Positions 1-7,249 are shown, counted from the first letter of the stretch. The stretch: 9,952 bases of DNA from Anaerolineae bacterium (GCA_015492875.1 WGEI01000065.1:1-9952); one strand, 5' to 3'. The notes: generated from the sequence alone by a model not told the origin. Numbers and translations are program-made.

Positions 1-381
1 GTGCTGATGCCGCCTGCGTTGGGCTTTTTACAAGGTTTTCAGCCCACAATTTTTAAGCCGGAGTGGACGGCAGATTTATACCTTAGTTTTGTGACCTCAC
101 TGATTTTCTGGATGGGCGTTGCTTTTGAGACACCCCTGATTTTTTTCATTCTGTCATTAATGGGCATTGTCGACTCTGGCGCGTTAATCCGCAATTGGCG
201 CTTTGCGGTCGTTGGTGCTTCTATCGCCGCAGCTGTGATTACCCCAACAATTGACCCTGTGAACATGATTCTAGTGATGGGGCCTTTGCTCGCCTTATAT
301 GTACTGAGTATTATTCTCGTATCTATTGGCCGACGGATGAGTGGCGTTGAAACTGTTGACTCCAGCAAAACCCGCTTTTAA
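1..381 (+). CDS. tatC: Sec-independent (twin-arginine) translocase subunit TatC, 3' part only
   Basis: TatC is the multi-spanning membrane receptor of the Tat pathway, which recognises twin-arginine signal peptides and exports folded proteins together with TatA-type subunits. The reading frame is open from the first base, so the 126 residues seen are the C-terminal half of a protein usually about 250 residues long. The GTG at base 1 should not be taken as the real start. Visible are the end of the third membrane segment (MPPALGFLQGF), the fourth (about residues 27-52) with the family's conserved glutamate in the stretch VAFETPLIFF (E43), the fifth (about 66-82, ending in the typical ITP), and the sixth (about 88-108), followed by a short polar tail. 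The order and spacing of these segments and the conserved Glu make the assignment firm. The stop is followed after 74 bases by sat, which has its own promoter, so tatC probably ends its own operon. Confidence 0.93.
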   Translation: MLMPPALGFLQGFQPTIFKPEWTADLYLSFVTSLIFWMGVAFETPLIFFILSLMGIVDSGALIRNWRFAVVGASIAAAVITPTIDPVNMILVMGPLLALYVLSIILVSIGRRMSGVETVDSSKTRF

Positions 382-385
382 GTAG

Positions 386-413
386 TGGACATCATTGTGA
401 AATGTGATACAAT
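386..413 (+). promoter_or_regulatory. Probable sigma-70-type promoter of sat-cysC
   Basis: A -35 element TGGACA (386-391, one mismatch to TTGACA) is followed by a 16-base spacer and a -10 element TACAAT (408-413, one mismatch to TATAAT). TG at 405-406 gives an extended -10. The predicted start near 420 leaves a leader of about 35 bases before sat. It lies in the 74-base gap after tatC, which argues that sat-cysC is transcribed independently. Based on consensus matching by eye only. Confidence 0.6.
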
Positions 414-442
414 GCCGCCTTGTGCCTAAAACCAGAGTTGTC

Positions 443-449
443 AAGGTGA
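443..449 (+). promoter_or_regulatory. Ribosome binding site of sat
   Basis: AAGGTGA lies six bases before the ATG at 456 and fixes that start. It is a moderately good Shine-Dalgarno match. Confidence 0.6.
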
Positions 450-455
450 TGCCTG

Positions 456-1646
456 ATGTCTCAAAATCATGCCAATGTTCGGCTTATTGCCCCGCATGGC
501 GGGGAGCTTATCAACCGTCTCGTTGCTGAGGCAGAATTGCCTGTGATGCGTGAACGTGCTGAGCAAGCGCCTGTTGTTCAACTTTCTGATGTTTCTCTCT
601 CCGATTTAGAACTCATCGCAACAGGTGTTTTCAGCCCGCTGACTGGCTTTATGAATAGCGAGACTTATCGCTCGGTTGTGTATGATATGCATCTGCCCAA
701 TGGCTTGCCATGGACTATTCCCATCACGTTGCCCGTCACTCGTGAAATGGCGGACAGCTTGCGAGTTGGGGCAGATGTTGCGCTTGCCGCCCCAACAGGT
801 GAAGTTGTGGGCTTGCTGGAATTGGCAGAAAAGTTCGATTACGATAAAGAGGCTGAAGCAGAAAACGTTTACCGCACGACAGAAGATGAACATCCCGGCG
901 TTGCCCGCCTTTATGCACAAGGTGATGTGTATTTAGCTGGTGATGTTTGGCTTTTCTCTTTGCCGCAGCCAGAATTCCCTGAAATTTATCGCACACCAAC
1001 CCAAACCCGTGCCATCTTTGCCGAACGTGGCTGGCGGCAAGTTGTCGCTTTCCAGACCCGCAACCCCATTCATCGCGCTCATGAATATCTACAAAAGTGC
1101 GCGCTAGAAATGGTCGATGGTCTCATGCTGCATCCACTCGTTGGTGCGACAAAATCTGATGATATTCCCGCTGATGTGCGTATTGAAAGCTACAAAGTGG
1201 TGTTGGAACATTACTACCCAGCCGACCGCGTGCTTTTAAGCGCCTTCCCCGCTGCCATGCGTTATGCCGGCCCACGTGAGGCGGTTTTCCATGCGATTTG
1301 CCGCAAGAACTATGGTTGCACCCATTTCATCGTCGGGCGCGACCATGCCGGCGTCGGTGGTTACTATGGCACATACGACGCACAGCTAATTTTCGATGAA
1401 TTTGACCCTGCCACCATTGGTATTGTGCCGTTGCGATTCGAACACGCCTTCTATTGCCGTGATTGCGGCCATATTGTCACTGCAAAAACTTGCCCACACG
1501 GCAAAGATAGTTGGCTTCACCTGAGCGGTACACAAGTTCGCGAGAAGCTCTCCAATGGTGAAGCCCTTCCAGTTGAATTCACTCGCCCGGAAGTGAGCGA
1601 AGTGCTATTACGCAGTACAGCCCGACAGAAAGCAAACGCCCGCTAG
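456..1646 (+). CDS. sat: Sulfate adenylyltransferase (ATP sulfurylase)
   Basis: Catalyses sulfate + ATP to adenosine 5'-phosphosulfate (APS) + pyrophosphate, the first step of sulfate activation, in the cytoplasm. The 396-residue length fits the single-domain bacterial form related to Bacillus and Thermus enzymes, not the CysDN type. An N-terminal PUA-like domain (about 1-170; note GVFSPLTGFM at 57-66) precedes the nucleotidyltransferase domain. The latter carries the signature QTRNPIHRAHE (200-210; the two His of the HxxH-type active site), AMRYAGPREA (267-276) and GRDHAG (294-299). Near the C-terminus C334, C337 and C346, with H348 as a possible fourth ligand, resemble the structural zinc site of Thermus-type ATP sulfurylases. 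The start is ATG with an AAGGTGA site just upstream. It is followed after 24 bases by cysC and almost certainly co-transcribed with it from the promoter at 386-413. Without sulfite reductase or APS reductase in the window, an assimilatory direction is inferred from the pairing with cysC. Confidence 0.97.
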   Translation: MSQNHANVRLIAPHGGELINRLVAEAELPVMRERAEQAPVVQLSDVSLSDLELIATGVFSPLTGFMNSETYRSVVYDMHLPNGLPWTIPITLPVTREMADSLRVGADVALAAPTGEVVGLLELAEKFDYDKEAEAENVYRTTEDEHPGVARLYAQGDVYLAGDVWLFSLPQPEFPEIYRTPTQTRAIFAERGWRQVVAFQTRNPIHRAHEYLQKCALEMVDGLMLHPLVGATKSDDIPADVRIESYKVVLEHYYPADRVLLSAFPAAMRYAGPREAVFHAICRKNYGCTHFIVGRDHAGVGGYYGTYDAQLIFDEFDPATIGIVPLRFEHAFYCRDCGHIVTAKTCPHGKDSWLHLSGTQVREKLSNGEALPVEFTRPEVSEVLLRSTARQKANAR

Positions 1647-1656
1647 GGAGTTCTAT

Positions 1657-1662
1657 GAGGAG
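1657..1662 (+). promoter_or_regulatory. Ribosome binding site of cysC
   Basis: GAGGAG, eight bases before the ATG at 1671, in the 24-base gap after sat. It is a strong Shine-Dalgarno and supports this start. Confidence 0.75.
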
Positions 1663-1670
1663 TATATAAC

Positions 1671-2219
1671 ATGACAGAAAATCCCGGTTTCGTTCTATGG
1701 TTTACAGGCCTTTCTGGTGCTGGTAAAACAACTTTGGCCGTAGCTTTAGAACGTGAATTGCGTGAACGTGGCGTGCGCGTGGAGCGCTTAGATGGTGATA
1801 CGGTTCGCGAGAGTTTGACCGCCGACCTCGGCTTCAGCAAAGAAGACCGCGATAAAAATATCCAACGTGTGACCTTTGTGGCGAAACTGCTCAGCCGCAA
1901 TAACGTTGGTGTATTGGCCTCTTTCATCTCACCATATGCTGAAACTCGTGATTATGTGCGCAGTCAAGTCACCAACTTCATTGAGATTTTCGTGGATGCG
2001 CCGCTAGAGGTTTGCGCTGACCGTGACGTGAAGGGCTTATATGCCAAAGCCTTTGCCGGCGAAATCGAGAATTTCACAGGTGTTAGCGATCCTTACGAAC
2101 CGCCACAAAACCCCGATATTCACATTCGCACTGACCAACAAACTGTTGAGGAATCTTTGCAGAGTATTCTCACTTGGCTGGAAGAACACAACCTCATCCC
2201 AGAACGTGTGACTCTGTAA
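1671..2219 (+). CDS. cysC: Adenylyl-sulfate kinase (APS kinase)
   Basis: Phosphorylates the 3' hydroxyl of APS with ATP to give PAPS, the product used by PAPS reductase or sulfotransferases; cytoplasmic. The 182 residues are the normal length of a stand-alone CysC. Walker A GLSGAGKTT is at 13-21 and the APS-binding LDGDTVR at 40-46. The stretch FSKEDRDKNIQR (55-66) and the FISPY motif (85-89) follow; its serine corresponds to the phospho-serine position known from the E. coli enzyme. The lid region KGLYAKA (121-127) and the FTGVSDPYEPP segment (135-145) complete the family pattern. It is the second gene of the sat-cysC operon, so sulfate is taken to PAPS by adjacent enzymes. Some organisms fuse these two activities; here they are separate. 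A strong hairpin terminator follows the stop by about 20 bases. Confidence 0.97.
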   Translation: MTENPGFVLWFTGLSGAGKTTLAVALERELRERGVRVERLDGDTVRESLTADLGFSKEDRDKNIQRVTFVAKLLSRNNVGVLASFISPYAETRDYVRSQVTNFIEIFVDAPLEVCADRDVKGLYAKAFAGEIENFTGVSDPYEPPQNPDIHIRTDQQTVEESLQSILTWLEEHNLIPERVTL

Positions 2220-2239
2220 AAACGACTCGTGTAAATGTC

Positions 2240-2271
2240 AAAGGCGCGGCTATCCTAACCGCGCCTTTTTT
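2240..2271 (+). terminator. Rho-independent terminator after cysC, shared with convergent ATPase gene
   Basis: A perfect 10-bp stem (2240-2249 AAAGGCGCGG with 2259-2268) closes a 9-base loop and runs into a T tract to 2271. On the plus strand it is a textbook terminator. Read on the minus strand the same stem lies downstream of the ATPase stop, but it is followed by only three T before GAC, so it would be a weaker terminator in that direction. Confidence 0.88.
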
Positions 2272-2291
2272 GATGCAAAAGCGAATTGGGG

Positions 2292-5237
2292 TTAATGGGC
2301 TATCTGCTCTTCACGGATAATGACTTTCTCAACTTCTACCGCAAACAGCACCACAGCCCCCAGCACAAATGATAGCGCCATCTCGGCTGTATTGAGCGGT
2401 GAAGTATCTAACATTTCTTGCAGGAATGGCACATAAATGACCAGAAGTTGCAGAACAAATGTAGAAAGCACTGCCCAGAATAACAGTTGGTTTTTGCGGA
2501 ACCATACACGGAAGAACGAGAGTTTATCGCCCGCGTGAATGGCCATCACCTCAAACATTTGGGTGAACGCCAACACAGTGAAGGCAATGGTGCGTGGCAC
2601 ACGCCCCGCTTCCCCAATCAGGGTTTTATTTGCAGTTGCCTCATGGCTTTCACCTATTTGGCCTTCATCAGTGAGGTAGCGCGCCAGCCGCTCTTCGGGG
2701 GTGAGTAAATCCCAATCATCTGGAATCACGTCTTGATCAACACGGATGACACTTTCTAACTGGTTACTACTCATATTTTCTAACCCCAGCGTACGGCTGA
2801 ATGGGGCCATTCCCAGCGCTGTATGTCCAATGATATAGCCTCCAAGTGTCAATATCGCAATCAAGATACCTACCCAGATGATATGGCGCCCTGTGCCTTG
2901 TGCAAAAATGCTCTCATTGATAGGGCGCGGTTTCCGTTCCATCACATCGGGTTCGGCTGGTTCAAAGCCCAGTGCAATAGCCGGCAAACCATCCGTCACA
3001 AGGTTAATCCACAGGATTTGAATTGCCAGTAATGGAATGCGCAGGCCGATCATTAACGCGCTGAACATCGTCAGAATTTCGCCGACATTAGAACTGAGCA
3101 GATATTTGATGAATTTGCGGATGTTATCATAAATGGCACGCCCTTCTTCTACTGCTGCGACGATGGATGCGAAGTTGTCATCCGTCAGCACCATTTCGGC
3201 TGCGCCCTTACTTACATCTGTGCCGGTGATACCCATTGCTACACCAATATCGGCTTGTTTCAGCGCTGGTGCATCGTTAACACCATCACCTGTCATGGCG
3301 ACAATATGGTCATGGCGCTGCAAAATCTGGACGACCCGCAGCTTATGTTCCGGAGAAACCCGCGCAAAACAATTCGTTTCACCAGAGAGCAGTAATTTCT
3401 CCAGTTCTTCCTCGCTCATCTTGTCGATGACCGCACCGGTAATTGCGCGTTGTCCATTATCCAAAATGCCAAGGTCACGGGCAATGGCCTCTGCGGTAAG
3501 CGCATGGTCACCAGTAATCATAATGGTGCGGATGCCTGCTTGCCGCGCCACACTTACAGCGTCCTTTGCTTCGGGGCGGGCGGGGTCTAAAATGCCAACT
3601 AGACCAATCAGACATAAATCGCGCTCGATGGTTTCATCAACCTGTTCTGGCAGCTCATCTAATGGGCGATAGGCCACACCGAGAACCCGCAAGCCCTCGC
3701 TAGCCATCTGATCAATATAGCTGAGCCACGACTGCCGCCGCTCATCAGTGAGTTCAATCCGCCCTTCTGGTGCATGTTCATATTTCGCCCATTCTATCAA
3801 TTGGTCAGGAGCGCCCTTTGTGATGGCGATGTATTTATCATGGGCGAAAAGCTGTTGTGCCTCTTCACCTTCCACTTTATGAATGGTGGTCATGGCTTTG
3901 CGTTCACTGCTGAAGGGGACTTCTGCAACACGGGGCATAGTTTTCTCAAGGCGCTCCCGTGTATAGCCTGCCTTCTGAGCTGCAACCATCAGCGCGCCTT
4001 CGGTGGTATCGCCTACCACCTTCATTGCCCCATTGCCATTAACTTCTTCTAGATGGGCATTGGTGGATAGCGCCATCGCTTTCAAGAAGCGTGCAACTTG
4101 CTCATCGCTGCTTGGGTCAAGGGGTTCACTACTTTCTTGAAGTTGGAATTCACCCTGTGGTGTGTAGCCAATACCCGTTACTTCTACGCTATCGTGGCGA
4201 GGGAGCGCGAGTAAAGTAGCGGTCATTTCGTTTTTGGTGAGTGTGCCTGTTTTATCAGAGCAAATGACCGTGACTGACCCCAATGTTTCAACAGCTGGTA
4301 ATCGCCGAATGAGTGCATGACGGCGCACCATACGGCTTGCGCCCAACGACAGGCTAATGGTGATAAGCGCTGGCAAGCCTTCTGGCACAGCGGCAACCGC
4401 CAAACTGATTGCGGTGAGGAACATCTCTGGGGCGGGGATGCCACGAATGAGACCCGCAACAAAGACAATCGTCACTAAAACACCCGCACCAATGGCTAAA
4501 AAGCGCCCAAGTTGGTTCATACGGCGTGTTAAGGGGGTAACGCCTTTTTCCACTTGCATGAGCATGGCAGCTATATTGCCCAGCTCCGTTTGCAGGCCTG
4601 TGGCGGTGACAATCATCTCGCCGCGCCCATATGTGACATTAGTACCCATAAACACCATATTAGAGCGGTCACCTACGGCAACAGCTTTATCCCCTTTTAT
4701 TGCGTCCACAAATTTATCACTAGGCTGTGATTCGCCAGTGAGTGCAGCTTCCTCTATACGTAGGTTGATACTATCGAGTAAGCGACCATCTGCTGAAATA
4801 CGGTCACCCTCTTCTAGTAACACAATATCGCCCGGAACAAGCTCTTCAGCGCTAATTTCGTGCACTTCACCATGACGCCGTACACTTACCACAGGCACTT
4901 GTAAGGCACTTAACGCTGCTAGCGCTTGTTCTGCGCGGTATTCCTGATACACACCCAGAACCGCATTGAGGATGACGATAACCATAATGACAATAACGTC
5001 TTTAGTATCGCCAAGAAAGAAGGAGATAACTGCGGCGATAAGGAGGATGATGACCATGAGGTCGGTGAATTGGCTAATGACAAGGTGGAGAAAATTCGTC
5101 CCTTCCCCTTTAGGCAAGGTATTTTTCCCGAATTGTTCTTGTCGTTTTGCCACTTCCTCAGCAGTTAAACCTTGCTCCTGTTTAACTTGAAAATGGTCTA
5201 AAACCTCGTCGGCTTCCATTCTGTAGAAGTCCGGCAT
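2292..5237 (-). CDS. Cation-translocating P-type ATPase, type IIA calcium pump
   Basis: An ATP-driven pump of the plasma membrane, most similar in motif pattern to SERCA/PMR1-like calcium ATPases; it would export calcium from the cytoplasm. The 981 residues hold, in order, an N-terminal cation-ATPase domain (about 1-75), actuator TGES (167-170), M4 PEGLP (285-289), the phosphorylation site CSDKTGT with acceptor D328, the nucleotide-binding KGAP (474-477), TGDH (575-578) and the hinge TGDGVNDAP (649-657). M5 SSNVGE (N717, E720) and M6 NLVTDG (N745, T748, D749) match the SERCA calcium ligands. In M8 the SERCA glutamate position is Q893. The protein is longer than many bacterial relatives because of a roughly 77-residue acidic loop (about 805-882) between M7 and M8. 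Start ATG has AGAGGAG (5244-5250) six bases upstream. The gene stands downstream of the PPC-like exported protein in the same orientation; I could not identify a convincing own promoter. Manganese transport is an alternative that sequence motifs do not exclude. Confidence 0.93.
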   Translation of the reverse strand: MPDFYRMEADEVLDHFQVKQEQGLTAEEVAKRQEQFGKNTLPKGEGTNFLHLVISQFTDLMVIILLIAAVISFFLGDTKDVIVIMVIVILNAVLGVYQEYRAEQALAALSALQVPVVSVRRHGEVHEISAEELVPGDIVLLEEGDRISADGRLLDSINLRIEEAALTGESQPSDKFVDAIKGDKAVAVGDRSNMVFMGTNVTYGRGEMIVTATGLQTELGNIAAMLMQVEKGVTPLTRRMNQLGRFLAIGAGVLVTIVFVAGLIRGIPAPEMFLTAISLAVAAVPEGLPALITISLSLGASRMVRRHALIRRLPAVETLGSVTVICSDKTGTLTKNEMTATLLALPRHDSVEVTGIGYTPQGEFQLQESSEPLDPSSDEQVARFLKAMALSTNAHLEEVNGNGAMKVVGDTTEGALMVAAQKAGYTRERLEKTMPRVAEVPFSSERKAMTTIHKVEGEEAQQLFAHDKYIAITKGAPDQLIEWAKYEHAPEGRIELTDERRQSWLSYIDQMASEGLRVLGVAYRPLDELPEQVDETIERDLCLIGLVGILDPARPEAKDAVSVARQAGIRTIMITGDHALTAEAIARDLGILDNGQRAITGAVIDKMSEEELEKLLLSGETNCFARVSPEHKLRVVQILQRHDHIVAMTGDGVNDAPALKQADIGVAMGITGTDVSKGAAEMVLTDDNFASIVAAVEEGRAIYDNIRKFIKYLLSSNVGEILTMFSALMIGLRIPLLAIQILWINLVTDGLPAIALGFEPAEPDVMERKPRPINESIFAQGTGRHIIWVGILIAILTLGGYIIGHTALGMAPFSRTLGLENMSSNQLESVIRVDQDVIPDDWDLLTPEERLARYLTDEGQIGESHEATANKTLIGEAGRVPRTIAFTVLAFTQMFEVMAIHAGDKLSFFRVWFRKNQLLFWAVLSTFVLQLLVIYVPFLQEMLDTSPLNTAEMALSFVLGAVVLFAVEVEKVIIREEQIAH

Positions 5238-5243
5238 AGAACG

Positions 5244-5250
5244 CTCCTCT
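5244..5250 (-). promoter_or_regulatory. Ribosome binding site of the calcium ATPase gene
   Basis: On the minus strand AGAGGAG precedes the ATG at 5237 by six bases. It is a strong site and fixes the start. Confidence 0.75.
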
Positions 5251-5351
5251 TTTACTGATTATTTTGATTTGGTGCAATGTAGTGGGAGAATAATACGTAA
5301 TCTTAAATAAATTACATATGCCCCACATTGTATGGTGTCCTCTTGGCAATA

Positions 5352-5374
5352 ATACCCCCAGAAAATAGGGGTAT
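5352..5374 (-). terminator. Hairpin directly after the stop of the exported-protein gene; possible weak terminator
   Basis: A 7-bp inverted repeat, ATACCCC (5352-5358) with GGGGTAT (5368-5374), encloses a 9-base A-rich loop. It begins one base past the stop codon of the minus-strand gene above it. After the stem the minus strand reads TATTGCC, so there is no proper U tract. It may be a weak terminator or a 3' mRNA-stabilising structure separating that gene from the ATPase gene. Confidence 0.4.
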
Positions 5375-5375
5375 C

Positions 5376-6131
5376 TTAATCTTCTGGCTGTACTGCTTCA
5401 ACTCGTAAAGTGTACGCTACTTGGGCATTTCCATCCACCAACTGCCTTGTCATCAATGCAGATGTTGGTGGCCCAATGATAATGTAATAGGGTTCATCCG
5501 CAGAAAACGTACCCAGTACGCCATACGAAAGCAAGTCGCCAGATAAATACCCCATTCCGATGAGTGCGCCTCCCATAGCTTGGTAAACACCCACCTCTGG
5601 CGCGAAGCTACCCCCAAGTTTTTCATACATAACTCTGAAGTCTTGTTCGCCTATATAGTAATAAAAATGATATGCTCCTGTGTTTTGCAATTCTGCCGTT
5701 ATAATACGGTTTGCGCTTAAGCTACTCGGCAGGTGTAAGATGAGTTGGTAGCGCCCTTGCGCCGAATCCTCAGCCCCGCCTGCACGGCTAACATCAACGG
5801 TGTATGCGCCACCAACAGTGAGTATAGTAGCGATATATGCCGAGCCAAAACGCCCAAAAGTTGGCGGTAGCGGCTCTGTATCCGCCAAAACTGCTCCTGT
5901 CGCATCTTTTAGGCGAAGTGTTGGGGCATTCAGCCCGTATAATGGGTCATCAGCTACCAACTCTATAATGACAGGCGTATTGGCTTCAACCGTGAATATA
6001 TATGAACGTATAGGCTGCTCATCCGTAATCACCCCGTCAACCGCTACTTCTGGCTCTAGGATACTTTGCCCCTGTGCATCGAGCGTTTGAGACAAGATGA
6101 ACACGCATACAAACAAAAGCCATCGATACAT
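5376..6131 (-). CDS. Exported protein with two PPC-like beta-sandwich domains
   Basis: Function unknown. The 251-residue product starts with a signal peptide (about 1-19: basic R3, hydrophobic core LLFVCVFIL, probable signal peptidase I cut after L17-D18-A19). It is not a lipoprotein signal, since C9 sits inside the hydrophobic core. The mature part looks like a bacterial pre-peptidase C-terminal (PPC) domain at about 30-134: a start of the type GVITDEQPIRSYIFTVEA, then an IIELVADD-like strand, a PTLRLKDATGAVLAD segment, and a closing GGAYTVDVSR strand. Residues about 138-246 appear to be a second, more diverged copy (ELQNTGAYHFYYYIGEQD, EVGVYQAMGGALIG, then YYIIIGPP and AQVAYTLRVEAV). There is no catalytic motif or anchor. 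PPC domains usually accompany secreted peptidases; here they stand alone, suggesting a binding or structural role outside the membrane. The ATG at 6131 has only a poor Shine-Dalgarno. The gene lies between the korB terminator and the ATPase gene. Confidence 0.7.
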   Translation of the reverse strand: MYRWLLFVCVFILSQTLDAQGQSILEPEVAVDGVITDEQPIRSYIFTVEANTPVIIELVADDPLYGLNAPTLRLKDATGAVLADTEPLPPTFGRFGSAYIATILTVGGAYTVDVSRAGGAEDSAQGRYQLILHLPSSLSANRIITAELQNTGAYHFYYYIGEQDFRVMYEKLGGSFAPEVGVYQAMGGALIGMGYLSGDLLSYGVLGTFSADEPYYIIIGPPTSALMTRQLVDGNAQVAYTLRVEAVQPED

Positions 6132-6144
6132 AAAAACTCGGTAT

Positions 6145-6179
6145 ATGCTAAAAACGGCGCATCAAAAGGATACGCCGTT
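6145..6179 (-). terminator. Rho-independent terminator of the korAB operon
   Basis: On the minus strand the 27 bases at 6179-6153 fold into an 11-bp stem (AACGGCG, one T-G wobble, ATC) with a 5-base T-rich loop (CTTTT). The stem runs into TTT (five T in a row, counting two in the stem). It lies about 35 bases after the korB stop and before the next gene. The bases just after the stem (6145-6152) also form one arm of an outer 8-bp inverted repeat with 6193-6200. Confidence 0.82.
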
Positions 6180-6192
6180 CAGTATAACTGTA

Positions 6193-6200
6193 TTTAGCAT
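6193..6200. repeat. Distal arm of 8-bp inverted repeat flanking the korB terminator
   Basis: TTTAGCAT here is the reverse complement of ATGCTAAA at 6145-6152. The two arms enclose the terminator stem. One arm abuts the stem and the other is 13 bases away. A partial direct duplicate of the same word (ATTTAGC) follows at once. The role, if any, is unknown. Confidence 0.45.
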
Positions 6201-6213
6201 TTAGCGCTTGGAA

Positions 6214-7248
6214 TTACGCCAATTCCTGCATGAGTTTTTCTAAAGCTTCGCGTGGCGGGCGCAGCTTTTCTTCTGTCAAATGCGCCAAAGGGGTATCAAC
6301 CAGATTTTCCGTTTGCGCCAAAGTTGGGCGGGGTTCTTCATAGTAGAGCAAACCCGTGAGGAGGAGTTCTTCGCGGCTGGCTTCTTCCAATAGTTGAATG
6401 GCCTGTGCTCTATTGCGCGGGTCATAATCGCGGTCGAGTTTCTTCAGGCGGATGTAAGTGCCATCGTGCATCTCAACAGTGATGACTTCGCCTGCTTCAT
6501 AATCGGTTGTGATTTCCGATTTTTCTTCAATATAGTCTGGTGACATGACGGCAATTTCATGTAAAGCAATTTCATGCTCTTTGCCGTATGGATAGCTCTT
6601 GGTGGAATCTGGTTGATTGTTGAAGGTCACACAAGGGCTGATAATATCTAATACTGCCGTGCCTTCATGGTGAATAGCCGCGCGCAGTAATTGCTGCACT
6701 TGCTTGGCGTCGCCAGAGAAACTGCGCGCCACAAATGTAGCACCGCCAACAATCGCCTCCAGCGCTAAATCCACCGGTGGAAGCGGGTTGTGGCCATAGT
6801 ATTTGGAATTTTGGTCTAAATCTGCCGTAGCGGAGAATTGGCCTTTGGTCAAACCATATACACCATTGTTCTCAATAATGTACACCATCGGGACGTTGCG
6901 GCGTAGCATGTGCTTATATTGACCTAACCCAATGCTACCGCTGTCGCCATCGCCGCTGACGCCCAATGAGAGCAGGGTGTGGTTGGCAAGATGCGCACCA
7001 GTAGCTACCGAAGGCATACGGCCATGAAGCGCATTAAAGCCATGTGTGCGCCCCCAAAAGTAGGCTAAACTCTTGCTAGAGCAGCCAATGCCGCTGAATT
7101 TCACTAGGCGGTGGGGCGGTATTCCTAACTCATATGCCATAGTGATTATTTGGTTAGCGATAGAATCGTGCCCACAACCAGGGCATAGTGTACTCGGTTG
7201 GGCGCGATAGTCAGTCCGTTCTAAGCCAATAGCATTTGTCTTCGCCAT
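6214..7248 (-). CDS. korB: 2-oxoacid:ferredoxin oxidoreductase, beta subunit
   Basis: Catalytic thiamine-diphosphate subunit of the enzyme that oxidatively decarboxylates a 2-oxoacid (2-oxoglutarate most likely) to acyl-CoA with ferredoxin as acceptor, or runs the reverse carboxylation. The 344 residues carry CPGCGH (22-27), the ThDP/Mg motif GDGDSGSIG (from residue 100) and ENNGVYGLTKGQFSAT (126-141). Cysteines C22, C25, C56 (GIGCSS) and C206 (ISPCVTF) reproduce almost exactly the spacing of the four [4Fe-4S] ligands in the Sulfolobus two-subunit enzyme, so the cluster should be intact. The C-terminal part (about 245-344) is the usual KorB tail. The ATG at 7248 begins one base after the korA stop, with AGGAG ten bases upstream inside korA, indicating translational coupling. 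No separate ferredoxin-like delta subunit is present. Exact substrate (2-oxoglutarate, pyruvate or branched-chain oxoacid) cannot be settled by eye. Confidence 0.94.
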   Translation of the reverse strand: MAKTNAIGLERTDYRAQPSTLCPGCGHDSIANQIITMAYELGIPPHRLVKFSGIGCSSKSLAYFWGRTHGFNALHGRMPSVATGAHLANHTLLSLGVSGDGDSGSIGLGQYKHMLRRNVPMVYIIENNGVYGLTKGQFSATADLDQNSKYYGHNPLPPVDLALEAIVGGATFVARSFSGDAKQVQQLLRAAIHHEGTAVLDIISPCVTFNNQPDSTKSYPYGKEHEIALHEIAVMSPDYIEEKSEITTDYEAGEVITVEMHDGTYIRLKKLDRDYDPRNRAQAIQLLEEASREELLLTGLLYYEEPRPTLAQTENLVDTPLAHLTEEKLRPPREALEKLMQELA

Positions 7249-7249
7249 T

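Noticed and set aside
1..3. GTG at the first base as the start of TatC
   Set aside because: The product would lack the first two and part of the third membrane segments; the frame is simply truncated by the window edge.
364..380. Small hairpin AGC...GCT with T run at the end of tatC
   Set aside because: Only three base pairs, within coding sequence; not a credible terminator.
1455..1500. Cysteine cluster in Sat as something novel
   Set aside because: The C-x2-C-x8-C pattern resembles the known structural zinc site of a subset of bacterial ATP sulfurylases.
3133..3672. 179-codon plus-strand reading frame opposite the ATPase gene
   Set aside because: It runs antisense to well-conserved P-type ATPase domain sequence. 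Its product is a low-complexity Ser/Ala/Thr-rich string typical of a shadow frame, and no ribosome binding site was apparent.
4357..4875. 172-codon plus-strand reading frame opposite the ATPase gene
   Set aside because: Also a complement shadow of the conserved actuator and M3-M4 region, with no recognisable protein features.
5250..5278. Possible promoter TTGCAC ... TAAAAG upstream of the ATPase on the minus strand
   Set aside because: Only about half of each hexamer matches consensus, and the -10 would abut the Shine-Dalgarno, leaving almost no leader.
5275..5331. Imperfect inverted repeat between CAATGTAGTGGG and CCCCACATTG
   Set aside because: It needs a gap in one arm and has a long spacer; it is likely chance in a short A+T-rich gap.
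6102..6131. Lipoprotein signal in the exported protein because of C9
   Set aside because: The residue before C9 is Val and the cysteine is inside the hydrophobic core with more hydrophobic residues after it; an ordinary signal peptidase I site after A19 fits better.
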